Assembly: GCF_032452875.1 (NCBI RefSeq)
Contig: NC_083870.1
Coordinates: forward strand, 2,356,001 to 2,420,000
Source: Bos javanicus
Lineage: Eukaryota > Chordata > Mammalia > Artiodactyla > Bovidae
Reading direction: 5' to 3'
Length of the DNA: 64,000 nt
Part shown: piece after piece, positions 33,480-44,519 of the stretch
Numbering within the stretch: the stretch's first letter is position 1
Layout of the letters: each line of letters starts with the position of its first letter
The notes under the pieces: model-generated
Seen by the model: the letters and a program-made list of their open reading frames with translations, nothing else
Told to the model about the DNA's origin: nothing
Database searches by the model: none
Position numbers and translations under genes: made by a program

Positions 33480-33690
33480 AGATCTCTTATTTATTGAACA
33501 TTAACTATGTACCAAGTTAATAAACACTTTGTAAGTTTAATCTCATTTAATCCCCATAATGACTCAATTACAAAAATTATCATTTCCTTTCATAGATAAG
33601 GACAACCTGCTCAAGGGAAATTAATTATCCAGAAAGTGGTAGAAATGGAATGGAAACTCTTATCTAACTTCAAGTTCTTTTTTCATTATT
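33480..33690 (-). mobile_element. MIR SINE
   Basis: attgaacattaactatgtac, taatctcatttaatccccat, aaattatcatttcctttcat and the following blocks fit an antisense MIR. Confidence 0.72.
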
Positions 33691-33729
33691 CTGAATTATC
33701 AACTCCTTTAATGATTGTCATGGTAGTTT

Positions 33730-34240
33730 TAAATAAATGGCCTCAAATTCTTTGATACTTCTCTTATTGAGATTGGACTTGTGCCTCCATCCCTTGAATC
33801 TTGGGTGGTTTTGTGACTTGCTTATAACAAATAGAATGCAGTGAAAGTGAAGGCATGATTTCTCAAACTAGATCATCAAAAATGATGCAACTTGTCTTAT
33901 TCACTGGGACACCCATTCTGGAGACCTGAAATTCCATGTGAGAAGTCTAGCTATCCTGAAACTGCCATATACTATGAAGAAGCACAGGACACTTGAAAAG
34001 ATTCCAGCTGACAGCTGTGTCCACCACCAGACTTGAGAGTAAAGATGCCCCATGATAACTAGCCCCAAAATCCCAAGTCTTCTCATGAGATCCCAGACAT
34101 AGTGAAACAGAGGCTATTGTTTTTACTCTGCCCTTTTTTGTGTCTTGGATGTACAGAATCTGTGAAAATTATAAAAAATGGTTATTTGAAGTTTCTAAGT
34201 TTGGGGGTAACTTGACATGGTGATAATAACTGGAAACATT
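33730..34240 (+). mobile_element. Probable MaLR-type (MLT1-like) LTR relic
   Basis: gattggacttgtgcctccat near the left and tgaagtttctaagtttgggg near the right resemble the ends of mammalian ERVL-MaLR LTRs. The middle is too diverged for a firm call. It could be another old LTR family. Confidence 0.4.
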
Positions 34241-34299
34241 GAACAACTTATATAACTGCTTATATAATCTTTCTGTATTGCCCCCATGGTGTAACCTTA

Positions 34300-34905
34300 G
34301 CAGTGGAGTTAAATTAGTTCTAAGCTAAAGCCAGATCCAGATCAATGTTAATCAAACTTAAAAGCAAACTGCAAAAGATCAATCAATTAAATTGATTCAA
34401 AGTAACTAAACTACATATCAGAACAAAATTTTAAAATTAAAGAATTAAAATCTAATATCCTAAGGAATAAAATCTAAAAAGTCCAGTACGCAAAAAAAAA
34501 AAAAAAAAAAATTATCAGAAAAACTAAGAAGCAGGAAAATAAGACCTATAACCAGAAGAGAAATAAAGACATTATTTTTTTTGCCAAAAATAAAAGAGAT
34601 GATACAAAGAAAAACTAAAACACCTATCGGCAAATATACATATGCTCAAAAAAATGTAGAGGGAAACATAAGCATGAGAAAAGTATTCTAGAGGTGAAAA
34701 ATACAATGTGTGAGGTGACAAATAGAATGTGTGAAGTGAAAAATACATGTTGGACGTTAATAACAGAAAAAAAAAATACTGCAGAAAAAGAAATCAGGAC
34801 TCCTTTCTTGAAGACATAGCAATAGATACTATCCAAATGAGGCAAAGAAGAAAAATAACACAATGAAAAATTGAGCAGGGCATTAGTGACTTTGAGGAAA
34901 CATCG
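34300..34905 (+). mobile_element. Ancient L1 (HAL1/L1M-like) ORF1 region, segment 1
   Basis: A-rich sense-strand sequence with the composition and phrasing of old L1 ORF1. An A-run of about 20 lies at 34492-34511. A short imperfect repeat (aggtgaaaaatacaatgtgt and similar, 34692-34746) sits inside. It continues after a SINE at 35156 and after a young L1 at 37154. Confidence 0.5.
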
Positions 34906-34911
34906 AGCTAC

Positions 34912-35126
34912 CTCACCCCTGAGGTGTGAGTAGTAAAGAGTCTGCCTGCCAGTGCGGGAGACATAAGAGACACGGGTTCAACCCTAGGCTGGGAAGATCC
35001 CCTGGAGGAGGGCATGGCAACCCAGTTTAGTATTCTTACTTGGAGAGTCCCATAGACAGAGGAACCTGGCAGGCTGTGGTCCGTGGGGTTGCAAAGAGTC
35101 GAACACGACTGAAGCGACTTAGCATA
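34912..35126 (+). mobile_element. Bov-tA SINE
   Basis: The tRNA-derived head reads acccctgaggtgtgagtagt; B-box-like gggttcaaccctagg, Bov-A body, end cacgactgaagcgacttagc. The tail is the (CA)n run that follows. Confidence 0.88.
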
Positions 35127-35153
35127 CACACACACACACACACACACACACGC
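35127..35153 (+). repeat. (CA)n microsatellite in SINE tail
   Basis: About 13 CA units ending in a CG-containing variant directly at the SINE 3' end. Likely polymorphic in length. Confidence 0.9.
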
Positions 35154-35155
35154 AC

Positions 35156-35449
35156 GCATCAAATGATCTAAAATATGTAACTGGAGTCCCAGAATGATAA
35201 AAAGAGATGGGGGGAGAGAAAATAAAGGTAAAGAAATAATGGTAAGAAATTTCCCAAATTTAATAACAACTTTAATACAGCACATAAATCTAAGCAGGTC
35301 AGTAAACCCCAAATAGGTCGATAAAACCCAAGTTGGAAGAAACTTAAAGCAAACTACACCCACGGATATTATAATCACACTGCTGAAAATCAGCAATAAA
35401 TTGAACTCTTAAAAGTAGGCAGAGAAAAATGACACATTGAGTTCAAGAT
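35156..35449 (+). mobile_element. Ancient L1 (HAL1/L1M-like) ORF1 region, segment 2
   Basis: taactggagtcccagaatga, taagaaatttcccaaattta, aatcacactgctgaaaatca and the following AG-rich blocks match the RRM-to-C-terminal part of ORF1 in old L1s. The next expected block appears at 37154, beyond the inserted L1. Confidence 0.7.
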
Positions 35450-35464
35450 AAAAAGATAAGATAG

Positions 35465-35820
35465 TTTCTGGTCTTAGGTTTAGGTCTTTAAACCATTTTG
35501 AGTTTATTTTTGTGTATGGTGTTAGAAAGTGTTCTAGTTTCATTCTTTTACAAGTGGTTGACCAGATTTCCCAGCACCACTTGTTAAAGAGATTGTCTTT
35601 AATCCATTGTATATTCTTGCCTCCTTTGTAAAAGATAAGGTGTCCATAGGTGCGTGGATTTATCTCTGGGCTTTCCATTTTGTTTCATTGATCTATATTT
35701 CTGTCTTTGTGCCCGTACCATACTGTCTTGATAACTGTGGCTTTGTAGTAGAGCCTGAAGTCAGGTAGGTTGATTCCTCCAGTTCCCTTCTTCTTTCTCA
35801 AGATAGCTTTGGTATTCGAG
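35465..35820 (-). mobile_element. Twin-primed L1: inverted 5' segment
   Basis: Antisense ORF2 (INLPDFRLYYKATVIKTVWY, FNKWCWEIWSTTCKRMKLEH, FLTPYTKINSKWFKDLNLRP on the minus strand). It is the segment just upstream of the directly oriented part, turned round. The left flank carries aaaaagataagatag (35450-35464). Confidence 0.92.
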
Positions 35821-37138
35821 CTTTTTGTAAGACCAGAAACTATAAAACTCGTAGAGGAGAACATAGGCAAAACACTCTCTGACATACATCACATCAGGAT
35901 CCTCTATGACCCACCTCCCAGAATATTGGAAAAAAAGCAAAAATAAACAAATGGGACCTAATTAAACTTAAAAGCTTCTGCACATCAAAGGGAACTATTA
36001 GCAAGGTGAAAAGGCAGCCTTCAGAATTGGAGAAAATAATAGCAAATGAAGCAACTGACAAACAGCTAATCTCAAAAATATACAAGCAACTCCTACAGCT
36101 CAACTCCAGAAAAATAAATGACCCAATCAAAAAATGGGCCAAAGAACTAAATAGACATTTCTCCAAAGAAGACATACAGATGGCTAACAAACACATGAAA
36201 AGATGCTCAACATCACTCATTATCAGAGAAATGCAAATCAAAACCACTATGAGGTACCATTTCACACCAGTCAGAATGGCTGCGATCCAAAAGTCTACAA
36301 GCAATAAATGCTGGAGAGGGTGTGGAGAAAAGGGAACCCTCTTACACTGCTGGTGGGAATGCAAACTAGTACAGCCCCTATGGAGAACAGTGTGGAGATT
36401 CCTTAAAAAACTGGAAATAGAACTGCCTTATGATCCAGCAATCCCACCGCTGGGCATACACACTGAGGAAACCGGAAGGGAAAGAGACACGTGTACCCCA
36501 ATGTTCATTGCAGCACTGTTTATGATAGCCAGGACATGGAAGCAACCTAGATGCCCATCAGCAGATGAATGGATAAGAAAGCTGTGGTACATATACACAA
36601 TGGAGTATTACTCAGCCACTAAAAAGAATACATTTGAATCAGTTCTAATGAGGTGGATGAAACTGGAGCCTATTATACAGAGTGAAGTAAGCCAGAAAGA
36701 AAAACACCAATACAGTATACTAACGCATATATATGGAATTTAGAAAGATGGTAACAATAACCCTGTGTATGAGACAGCAAAAGAGACACTGATATATAGA
36801 ACAGTCTTATGGACTCTGTTGCAGAGGGAGAGGGTGGGAAGATTTGGGAGAATGGCATTGAAACATGTATAATATCATGTATGAAATGAGTTGCCAGTCC
36901 AGATTTGATGCAAGATACTGGATGCTTGGGGCTAGTGCACTGGGACGACCCAGATGGAGGGTATGAGGAGGGAGGAGGGAGGAGGGTTCAGGATGGGGAA
37001 CACATGTATACTTGTGGTGGATTCATTTTGATATTTGGCAAAATTAATACAATTTGTAAAGTTTAAAAATAAAATAAAATTTAAAAAAACTATTTAATTG
37101 GAGATAGACAATAAATAAAATTTAAAACTATTAAAAAA
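35821..37138 (+). mobile_element. Twin-primed L1: direct 3' segment to poly(A)
   Basis: It starts with the ORF2 block after the inversion point (RPETIKLVEENIG region), carries ORF2 to its stop, the 3' UTR with ggaggagggaggagggagga-type G-rich sequence near 36965, and an A-rich tail. The right flank aaaaagaaaagatag (37139-37153) matches the left flank at 14 of 15 positions, closing a target duplication. Confidence 0.93.
36006..36743 (+). pseudogene. L1 ORF2 C-terminal domain, 245-codon open frame
   Basis: L1 ORF2p C-terminus. Visible are DDs absent from this part, LNRHFSKEDIQMANKHMKRC, the zinc-knuckle-like CWRGCGEKGTLLHCWWEC (36312-36365), VWRFLKKLEIELPYDPAIPP and WYIYTMEYYSATKK, ending at the genuine ORF2 stop. 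It lacks EN and RT, so it makes no active protein. The frame being open over 245 codons argues for a fairly young insertion. Confidence 0.9.
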
Positions 37139-37153
37139 AAAAAGAAAAGATAG

Positions 37154-37680
37154 CAGACTCCTGGGCAGAGGACAGTAGAGCATATCACCAAAATATTTTA
37201 AAAGATCAACCTACAATTTAATATGCAGTGAAAATAACTTCCAAAAATGAAGGCCAAATAAAGACATTATCAGATAAAACTGAAAGAAGTACTCAGTAGC
37301 AGATCTTTGCTAGGAAAAAATGTTAAAGGAAAAAAAAAAAGAAAAAATGAGAAAAAATAAAGCTATACTACATAGAAAATTAGATATACAAAAGGAAGGA
37401 AGAAAACCAGAAATGATAAATATAGAGATAAATATACTGATACAAGATATTTTTTGTAATTAAGCAATATTTTTAAAAGAATAGATATCTGGGGATAAAA
37501 CTGATAGTAACATACTGCAAAGCCTAAAAAATATATATGTAGAAATAAAGTTTATCATAAAAATAGGACAGAGGGAGAAAATAAAATATCCTGGGTTGTA
37601 CTATAAACATTATTTGAGAGTGCAGTTAAAAATATATTTTATAATCCTATAGCATCCACTAAAACAAAACAAAACTAGCT
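37154..37680 (+). mobile_element. Ancient L1 (HAL1/L1M-like), segment 3
   Basis: cagactcctgggcagaggac, atcaacctacaatttaatat and caaaaatgaaggccaaataa continue the ORF1-end region interrupted at 35449. It fades into A-rich sequence near 37680. Confidence 0.65.
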
Positions 37681-38220
37681 AAACAACGTACCGATAAATA
37701 TTCTAAACATGTTCAAAGCAATTATTTTATATTTGCACAAAAAGTTTCAATTAGATTTAATGAGTGCTTACTTTTTAAGTTCCAGAGACTAGAAAAGATC
37801 ATATTCAAGAATCAAAACAAGTTCCACTTTCAGATCTGGCTTCGAGCTAGGAAGCAAAGTCAGTGAAAGGGGGCAAAGGATTTTGGAGCCTTTCCAAGCA
37901 AATATAAAATTTGTAAATATGGTATATAGTACTGTGTGTAGACTTTCATTAAGAAAAGTTCTCTCTTTTGTTCATTTCTATATCGTTGGTGCCTGACAAA
38001 GCTGGTATGCAATAGTATTTAGTGATTTATTGGACGTACCAGAACCCTTTGGAGAAATAAGCAGATTAAGCACTGGGAGTCAGTCTTTGCATCTGGGTGA
38101 AAGAGAAGAGATTATTTAAAATTCTCTACTCCTTTCTGATAGATACCACTCTCGACTTACCTGTGATCCTAAATTAGAGTGCTTATTCAACAGTGTCTAA
38201 CTCTGACTTTGAGTGTGCTT
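37681..38220. other. Unassigned DNA
   Basis: No open frame or repeat recognised. Confidence 0.5.
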
Positions 38221-38482
38221 ACAATGCCACCCCACTCCAGTACTCTTGCCTGGAAAATCCCGTGGATGGAGGAGCTCGGTAGGTTGCAGTCCATGGGGTC
38301 GCTAAGAGTAGGACACGACTGAGCGACTTCACTTTCACTTTTCACTTTCATGCATTGGAGAAGGAAATGGCAGCCCACTCCAGTGTTCTTGCCTGGAGAA
38401 TCCCAAGGAAGCCTGGGGGGGGCTGCCGTCTATGGGGTCGCACAGGGTCGGACATGACTGAAGCGAGTTAGCAGCAGCAGCA
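38221..38482 (+). mobile_element. Bov-A2 SINE dimer
   Basis: Sense dimer ending in (AGC)n. Each monomer has ccactccagt ... ttgcctgga. A run of seven G lies near 38417. Confidence 0.92.
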
Positions 38483-38490
38483 GTCTTGGT

Positions 38491-38991
38491 TGAAAAGCAG
38501 AGACATTACTTTGCCAACAAAGGTCCGTCTAGTCAAGGCTGTGGTTTTTCCAGTGGTCATGTATGGATGTGAGAGTTGGACTGTGAAGAAAGCTGAGCAC
38601 CGAAGAATTGATGCTTTTGAACTGTGGTGTTAGAGAAGACTCTTGAGAGTCCCTTGGACTGCAAGGAGATCCAACCACTCCATTCTGAAGGAGATCAGCC
38701 CTGGGATTTCTTTGGAAGGAATGATGCTAAAGCTGAAACTCCAGTACTTTGGCCACCTCATGCAAAGAGTTGACTCATTGGAAAAGACTCTGATGCTGGG
38801 AGGGATTGGGGGCAGGAGGAGAAGGGAACGACAGAGGATGAGATGGCTGGATGGCATCACTGACTCGATGGACCTGAGTCTGGGTGAACTCCAGGAGTTG
38901 GTGATGGACAGGCAGGCCTGGCGTGCTGCGATTCATGGGGTCACAAAGAGTCGGAAACGACTGAGCGATTGAACTGAACTGAACTGAACTG
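38491..38991 (+). mobile_element. BovB LINE 3' end, young
   Basis: 5'-truncated copy from tgaaaagcagagacattact to an actgaactgaactgaactg tail. A perfect 9-bp duplication agtcttggt flanks it at 38482-38490 and 38992-39000. The left copy overlaps the end of the SINE's AGC tail. Confidence 0.94.
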
Positions 38992-39073
38992 AGTCTTGGT
39001 TTAACAAAACTAACCCTATCTTTCCTTGTATACCAACTGACCTTAACAATTGAAACCTTGTATTCTTATTCTT

Positions 39074-39346
39074 CAGAGAAGGCATTGGCAACCCACTCCA
39101 GTACTCTTGCCTGGAAAATCCCATGGACGGAGGGGTCTGATGGGCTGCAGTCCATGGGGTCGCTAGGAGTCAGACACGACTGAGCTACTTCACTTTCACT
39201 TTTCACTTTCATGCATTGGAGAAGGAAATGGCAACCCACTCCAGTGTTCTTGCCTGGAGAATCCCAGGGACGGGGGAGCCTTGTGGGCTGCCATCTGTGG
39301 GGTCACACAGAGTCGGACACGACTGAAGCGACTTAGCAGCAGCAGC
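39074..39346 (+). mobile_element. Bov-A2 SINE dimer, young
   Basis: Close to the dimer consensus, ending in (AGC)n. A perfect 12-bp duplication attcttattctt flanks it at 39062-39073 and 39347-39358. Confidence 0.95.
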
Positions 39347-39361
39347 ATTCTTATTCTTGGG

Positions 39362-39517
39362 TTTCTCTCTGGCTTAGTCAGTAAAGAATCCGCCTGCAAT
39401 GCAGGAGTCTGCCTGCAATGCAGGAGACTTGGATTCAATTCTTGGGATCCCCTGGAGAAGGAAATGACAACCTTCTCCAGTAATCTTGCCTGGAAAATCC
39501 CATGGACAGAGGAGCCT
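39362..39517 (+). mobile_element. Bov-tA SINE, 3'-truncated, with internal duplication
   Basis: tRNA-derived head with a repeated tctgcctgcaatgcaggag block (39389-39427), then the Bov-A body cut after gaggagcctggcag. Confidence 0.85.
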
Positions 39518-39576
39518 GGCAGTTTAATTTGGACTGTAAATATAAGCCTGATTCAAGATTATTCTTATAATAATCA

Positions 39577-39975
39577 CGAAGAAGGCTGAGCACTGAAGAA
39601 CTGATGCTTTCTCACTGTCGTGCTGGATAAGACACTTGAAAGTCCCTTGGACAGCAAAGAGATCAAACCATTCATTCCTAAAGGAAATCAACCCTGAATA
39701 TTCATTGGAAGGACTGATGCTAAAGCTGAAGCTCCAATACTTTGGCCCCTTGATGTGAAGAGCCAAATCATGGGAAAAGACCCCAATTCTGGGAAAGAAT
39801 GAGGGCAGGAAGAGAAGGGAGCAACAGAGGATGAGATGGTTGGATGGCATCATCAACTCAATGGACATGCATTTGAGGAAACTCGAGGAGATAGTGAAGG
39901 ACAGGGAAGCCTAGTATGCTGCAGCCCACGGGAGTAATAAAGAGTCAGACATGACTGAGTGACTGAACAACTATT
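39577..39975 (+). mobile_element. BovB LINE 3' end, older
   Basis: cgaagaaggctgagcactga through ggtgatgg-type 3' UTR to gactgagtgactgaacaact. It is clearly diverged from the young copies. Confidence 0.87.
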
Positions 39976-40006
39976 TAGCACCAGGAGCCTGTATTTTATG
40001 TTTACT

Positions 40007-41248
40007 ATTTAGGGTGGTGAAATAGTTTTGCACTGAAATGGCTTTGCACTGTGGAACTTTGATGTTTGATATTGGAAAACATTATTAAATAAATGTAGTT
40101 ATATATCATTTTAATGCACATTTCTTATTTTATGTTTTTTTTCTAATGACTTAGTACTTGTTTATTTTATGTCTATTTTAGACATAGGATGTTAGACAAA
40201 AAGCAAATTCAAGAAATTTTTTAATTCAAATTCAAAATGGGTCACAAAGCAGTGGGAACAATTCACAACATCAACAAACCATTTGGCCCAGGACTTGCTA
40301 ACCAACATATAGTGCAGTGGTGGTTCAAGAAGTTTTGCAAAGGAGTCAAGAGCCTTGAAGATGAGGAGTGTTGTGACTGACCATCCAAGGTGAACAACGG
40401 CCAACTGAGAGCAATCATGGAAGCTGATCCTCTTAAAACTACATAAGAAGTTGCCAAAGAACTCAGCATTGACCATTCTATGGTCATTCAGCGCTTGAAG
40501 TAAATTGGAAAGGTGGAAAAGCTTGATAGGTGGGAGCCTCATGAGCTGACCACAAATCAAAAAAATTGTCATTTTGAAGTGTTATCTTCTCTTATTTTGC
40601 ACAAAAACAGGAACAACTTCTCAATCAGATTGTGACGTGTGACCAAAAGTGGATTTTATATGACAACCAGCTCAGTGGTTAGATGGAAAAGAAGCTCCAA
40701 AGCACTTTCCAAAGCCAAACTTGCACCACAAAAGTCACAGTCACTCTTTGGTGGTTTCCTGCCCATATCATCCACTACAGCTTTCTGAATCCCAGCAAAA
40801 CCATTGCATCTGAGATGTATGCTCAGCAAACTGATGTGATGCACCTAAAACTGCAATGCCTGCAGCCAGCATTGGTCAACAGAATGGGTCCATTTCTTCT
40901 TCATGACAGCACCTGACTGCACGTAGCACAACCAATGCTTCAAAATGAATGAATTGGGCTATGAAGTTTCGCCTCATCCATCATATTCACCTGAGTTCTT
41001 GCTGACCAGCTACAACTTCTTCAAATATCTTGACAAGTTTTTCTAGGGAAAATGCTTCCACAGCCAGCAGAAGGCAGAAAATGCTTTCCAAGAGTTTGTC
41101 AAATTCTGATTTTTATGCTACAGGAATAAACAAACATTTCTTTTTGGCAAAAATATGTTGATTGTAATGGTTCCTCTTTTGATTAATAAAGATGTATCTG
41201 AGCCTAGTTACAATGGATTTAAAATTCACTGTCTGAAACTGTAATTGA
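40007..41248 (+). mobile_element. Mariner DNA transposon (SETMAR/Hsmar1-like), dead
   Basis: The left terminal repeat is recognisable (tttagggtggtgaaatagtt at 40007, then ttttgcactg). A transposase relic fills 40189-41186. The right end stops at about 41248 inside the terminal repeat (gtctgaaactgtaatt), so it is truncated. Confidence 0.87.
40189..41186 (+). pseudogene. Mariner transposase relic
   Basis: A cut-and-paste transposase of the IS630-Tc1-mariner group, with helix-turn-helix DNA-binding domains and a DD34D catalytic core. Reading from ATG at 40189: FEFKMGHKAVGTIHNINKPF, VQWWFKKFCKGVKSLEDEE, then stops. First catalytic Asp lies in VTCDQKWILYD (about 40632-40664), second in LLHDST (about 40896-40914). 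The third should be in YSPD but reads YSPE (about 40980-40995). At least seven stops interrupt it. Length matches the family's roughly 340 residues. Confidence 0.87.
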
Positions 41249-41934
41249 TAAGTCACAGGCACCATGCCAAGCCAGGAAATAAGATGTGGAGTTCTTGTTA
41301 TCAAGGAACTCAGGGTATAAAGAAGAGGCAAAGGCATAAGCAGTCAATTGTTACATATTGGGCTGCAAGTAACAAAGCAGATATGATGTTGGCAAAAGCA
41401 CTAAAATATAAGCTTATTGTAAAACTTGACATACACAAAAATATCAATGCTTATATAAGTTTGGCATCTGTCATTCTACATTTCTTAGATCTCGTTCAAC
41501 CCAATCCTTGCACCCACAGAAATGGTCCTGAGGGCATATCTCCATGTCTGTTGGTAATTTCCTCTAATGTTTAAAATGGAAGCTTCAATTCCCAAACTTC
41601 CATCATTTGCTCTTGTTTGCCAGCAGAGGAAAAAGAAATTATATCACATGATTGGACCAACTACTGAACTAGAAACCAACAATCATCTTATATAGAAATC
41701 GTCCAGTTCTATACAGATTTAAAATTAATCCAAATGAATCAAGTTAATAATGGAGTGTAAAAAAACCACAATTTATTGTATCACCATTGGAGCATCAGCC
41801 TCCAAGTGCACTCTAAACTATGTGTTACAGGTTCTAAATCATAGATGATTGTTAAGGAGTTGCAAGGAGAGGAAGGCACAAGGTGAAACAATCACATTTG
41901 ACTGAAGCCAACATCAGTAGACCCATTCAGCATG
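41249..41934. other. Unassigned DNA
   Basis: A short open frame at 41245-41574 lacks any family feature. No repeat recognised. Confidence 0.45.
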
Positions 41935-42165
41935 GGTTTCTCAACCTCAGCACTGTTGGAATATTGAACTGGATGATTCTTCATTGATGTGTTGGGGAGG
42001 GAGTGGTCCAGTTCATTGCAGTATATTTAGCAGCATCCTGTCCTCTCCCCACTAGATGCCAGTAGCACCACCTACCATCAGTCATGAAAGCCAAAAAGAG
42101 ACGCTATTAGATATTCCTTGGAAGGTAAATTATTCCCTGTTCAAGAACCACCTACGTAATAGCCT
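41935..42165 (+). mobile_element. MER20-like hAT-Charlie DNA transposon
   Basis: gggtttctcaacctcagcac, ggaatattgaactggatgat, ttagcagcatcctgtcctct, actagatgccagtagcacca and a right-hand ttcaagaaccacct fit this family. Old but well recognisable. Confidence 0.65.
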
Positions 42166-42379
42166 AATAGCATTCCTGTTACAACAGATGTGTTTTAATT
42201 TCATTTCACAAAAATAAGTGAGGCTCCTTCTCATGACCCTTATCTGTTTAATTAAAAAGTTGAACTAAAAAATTTCCATAAACATTCTTACTTTAACATT
42301 CTTTAAACTTCTGTTCCCTGAACTGTCTTCAGGTTTTACTCTTGCTCTCCCTTTAAAACTTTCTTCATGCATTCATTAA

Positions 42380-42560
42380 TTCTACAAGTGTATTCTGTAG
42401 ATCAAACCCTGGAAATATGTGATGAAATAAGGTAGGTTTCCTGCCCTGTGAACATGCACAGGGGAGAGACATCTAAGTGAAGGAAAACAGCTCATACACT
42501 TCAATAGAGTAACCACTGTAGAGGCCAGAGCCAAGGGTGTGATTGTATGCAGTTGGAGGT
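42380..42560 (-). repeat. L2-like 3'-end relic, inverted partner of 44520-44710
   Basis: On the minus strand tgtatgagctgttttccttc, ctctcccctgtgcatgttc and tctacagaatacacttgtag align in order with 44570-44700. The architecture (gtaagctc-like block, cagtgcc-like block, aatgaatg end) suggests an L2-type 3' end, but family identity is uncertain. Confidence 0.45.
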
Positions 42561-42777
42561 TGGGAAGGAGAGTGACAGAGGATAGAGTTGGGACTTGATT
42601 CATCACTTGAGTGACTGCACAATACACAGGAAAGGCAGAAGCTGATCTTCTGAGAAAGCTATTGAGTTTAGTTTTCTAATATCTGAGCAATGGTTTAACA
42701 GCCCACTACTGGTGTCATGGCAAAGACTCATCCTACCTCTGCTACAATAATACAGAGAAGATAAGGCTGTGCATACT
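42561..42777. other. Unassigned DNA
   Basis: Nothing recognised. Confidence 0.4.
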
Positions 42778-42975
42778 ATGTTGCTTCAGTCATGTTGACC
42801 TTTTGTGACCCTATGGACTGCAGCCTGCCAGGCTCCTCTGTCCACTGGTTTCTCCAGGAAACAATACTGGAGTGGGTTGCTGTGTTCTTCTCCAGGAGAT
42901 CTTTCCAACCCAGGGATAGAACATTTCTCTTACATCTCCTGAATTGCAGGTAGATTCTTTACCTAAAAGATTTAG
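42778..42975 (-). mobile_element. Bov-tA SINE, diverged
   Basis: Antisense: gttgcttcagtcatgttgac, ccctatggactgcagcctgc, then the tRNA-related part ending aggtagattctttacc. Confidence 0.87.
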
Positions 42976-43939
42976 TTCTCTCCAGGTGGAGTCAGCCTGT
43001 CTTCCTGGCTTGATGCCCATAAAAGTAAACAAATGAAAAATAATTGCAGGCTAAAGCACACTCCTTCCTATTCACCCAAGGATCACTTTCAGATTGCCCG
43101 TAGCTTTCAAGTCATTAAGGGCATTTGCCAGAAGCCTACGTGAGCCTGTGTGTGACTTTTTAGGCTGGGGCCAGGACAGGACATGAGAACTGCAGGACAA
43201 CAAATCAAGACTTTGCTTATCCCTTTGGACACATACAAAGCCCCTGTGTCACCCTCAATTTGCAGAAGGATTATTTCTCTAATTATGTACTTAAGAACCT
43301 GAGTCAGTGAACCTTCTGCCTCCACAGAACTATCTCACTGTGTAAACAGAATTCCATTTCCCAATTTCTCAACCAAGGCCCTAAATGACAAATGGTGGAA
43401 CACTGGGGTAAAGTGGTTTATATTGCTTTGCACATGTGTCTGAAGAGTACCATGTCCATCAGGATCCCGTCTGTCTCTTGGAGCAAACCCACCCTTCTGA
43501 CCCAGAAATAACATTAGACATGAAGTGCAGAAGAGCTCAGATACATGAGAGTAATTGTCATCTCTCCTTCACATCCTGAAGCTGCTTTTTGTTTTCTTAC
43601 TTCTGATGCCAGTGATATAGCCAAAACTGACTGTGTTTTGTGACTTTAGATCTTGGACTCTTATCTGGATATCCTAACATACTCCAGTGTTTGCCTTTAT
43701 GACTTACCCAAATCATACCCCTGCATCATCCAGTGAGCACACGTTTACCAGGGGCTGATGATGTGCTGGTATCCATCCATCACTGGCTGTTCAGAGATTA
43801 ACCTGGCACAGTTCACACCTTAGAGAATCCCCTGCTTTAGCTGGGAAATGGTAAGCAATAGTTACAATGTGTATGTTGCAGGCAGTAACAGAAATACATT
43901 TATAGAATAGAAGAGGCACAAGAAGAAAAAATTTATGAC
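42976..43939. other. Unassigned DNA
   Basis: No element recognised. The minus-strand open frame at 43107-43325 is unremarkable. Confidence 0.45.
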
Positions 43940-44320
43940 TCCAAAAGAGGTGGGGTCAGAGGACTTTTCTCAAAAAGGGCACTATCTGAGCTGAGTTTCC
44001 AAGAATCAATAGAAACTGATCACCCAGGTAAGAGGTAGATCAGCTGAACAATCTGTGCACACAGACACAGAAGGGAGCAGCAGCACAGATAGGCAGGGAA
44101 CCCCAGCCCTGAAGGCTCTCCTGGAGAGCACCACAAATGGGAGGGGGCTGAAAGAGGATGGGGCAGGCTCCACAGCCTGATGAGGAAGAAGTCTGCTACT
44201 TGCAGTACTTCTGCAAACAGTGAGGCATCACTGAAGGCTTTCAGATAAGGCAGTGCCATGGTCAGACTTGGGTCTTGGAAAGATTATTCTGTAAATAGTG
44301 GAGAAAATATCAAGAAAGGA
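43940..44320 (+). repeat. Unclassified ancient mammalian repeat-like segment
   Basis: gctgagtttccaagaatcaa, gaaggctttcagataaggca, gccatggtcagacttgggtc and tcttggaaagattattctgt resemble, in order, a dispersed old mammalian repeat whose name I cannot assign with confidence. Confidence 0.35.
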
Positions 44321-44519
44321 AAATGAATCAACCAGAACTGATGGAGCTGAGCCATTATGAAACAAAGACCCACACAGACAACAGTTAGAGATAAGACTGT
44401 CATTCAGGAGGTCAAGATACAGAACTCAGTGACTGATGGAGTGATCAGTGAGGGAGAAGGAGGCATCAAGCTGATTGGTGGGCCTCCAGCTTGGAAGCTG
44501 GTTCTGCCAAGCTCCCACC

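Noticed and set aside
36006..36743. 245-codon open frame as a possible host gene
   Set aside because: It is the C-terminal domain of L1 ORF2 inside a twin-primed insertion.
40189..41186. Domesticated SETMAR-like fusion gene
   Set aside because: No SET-domain exon nearby, numerous stops and an altered catalytic residue; it is a dead mariner.
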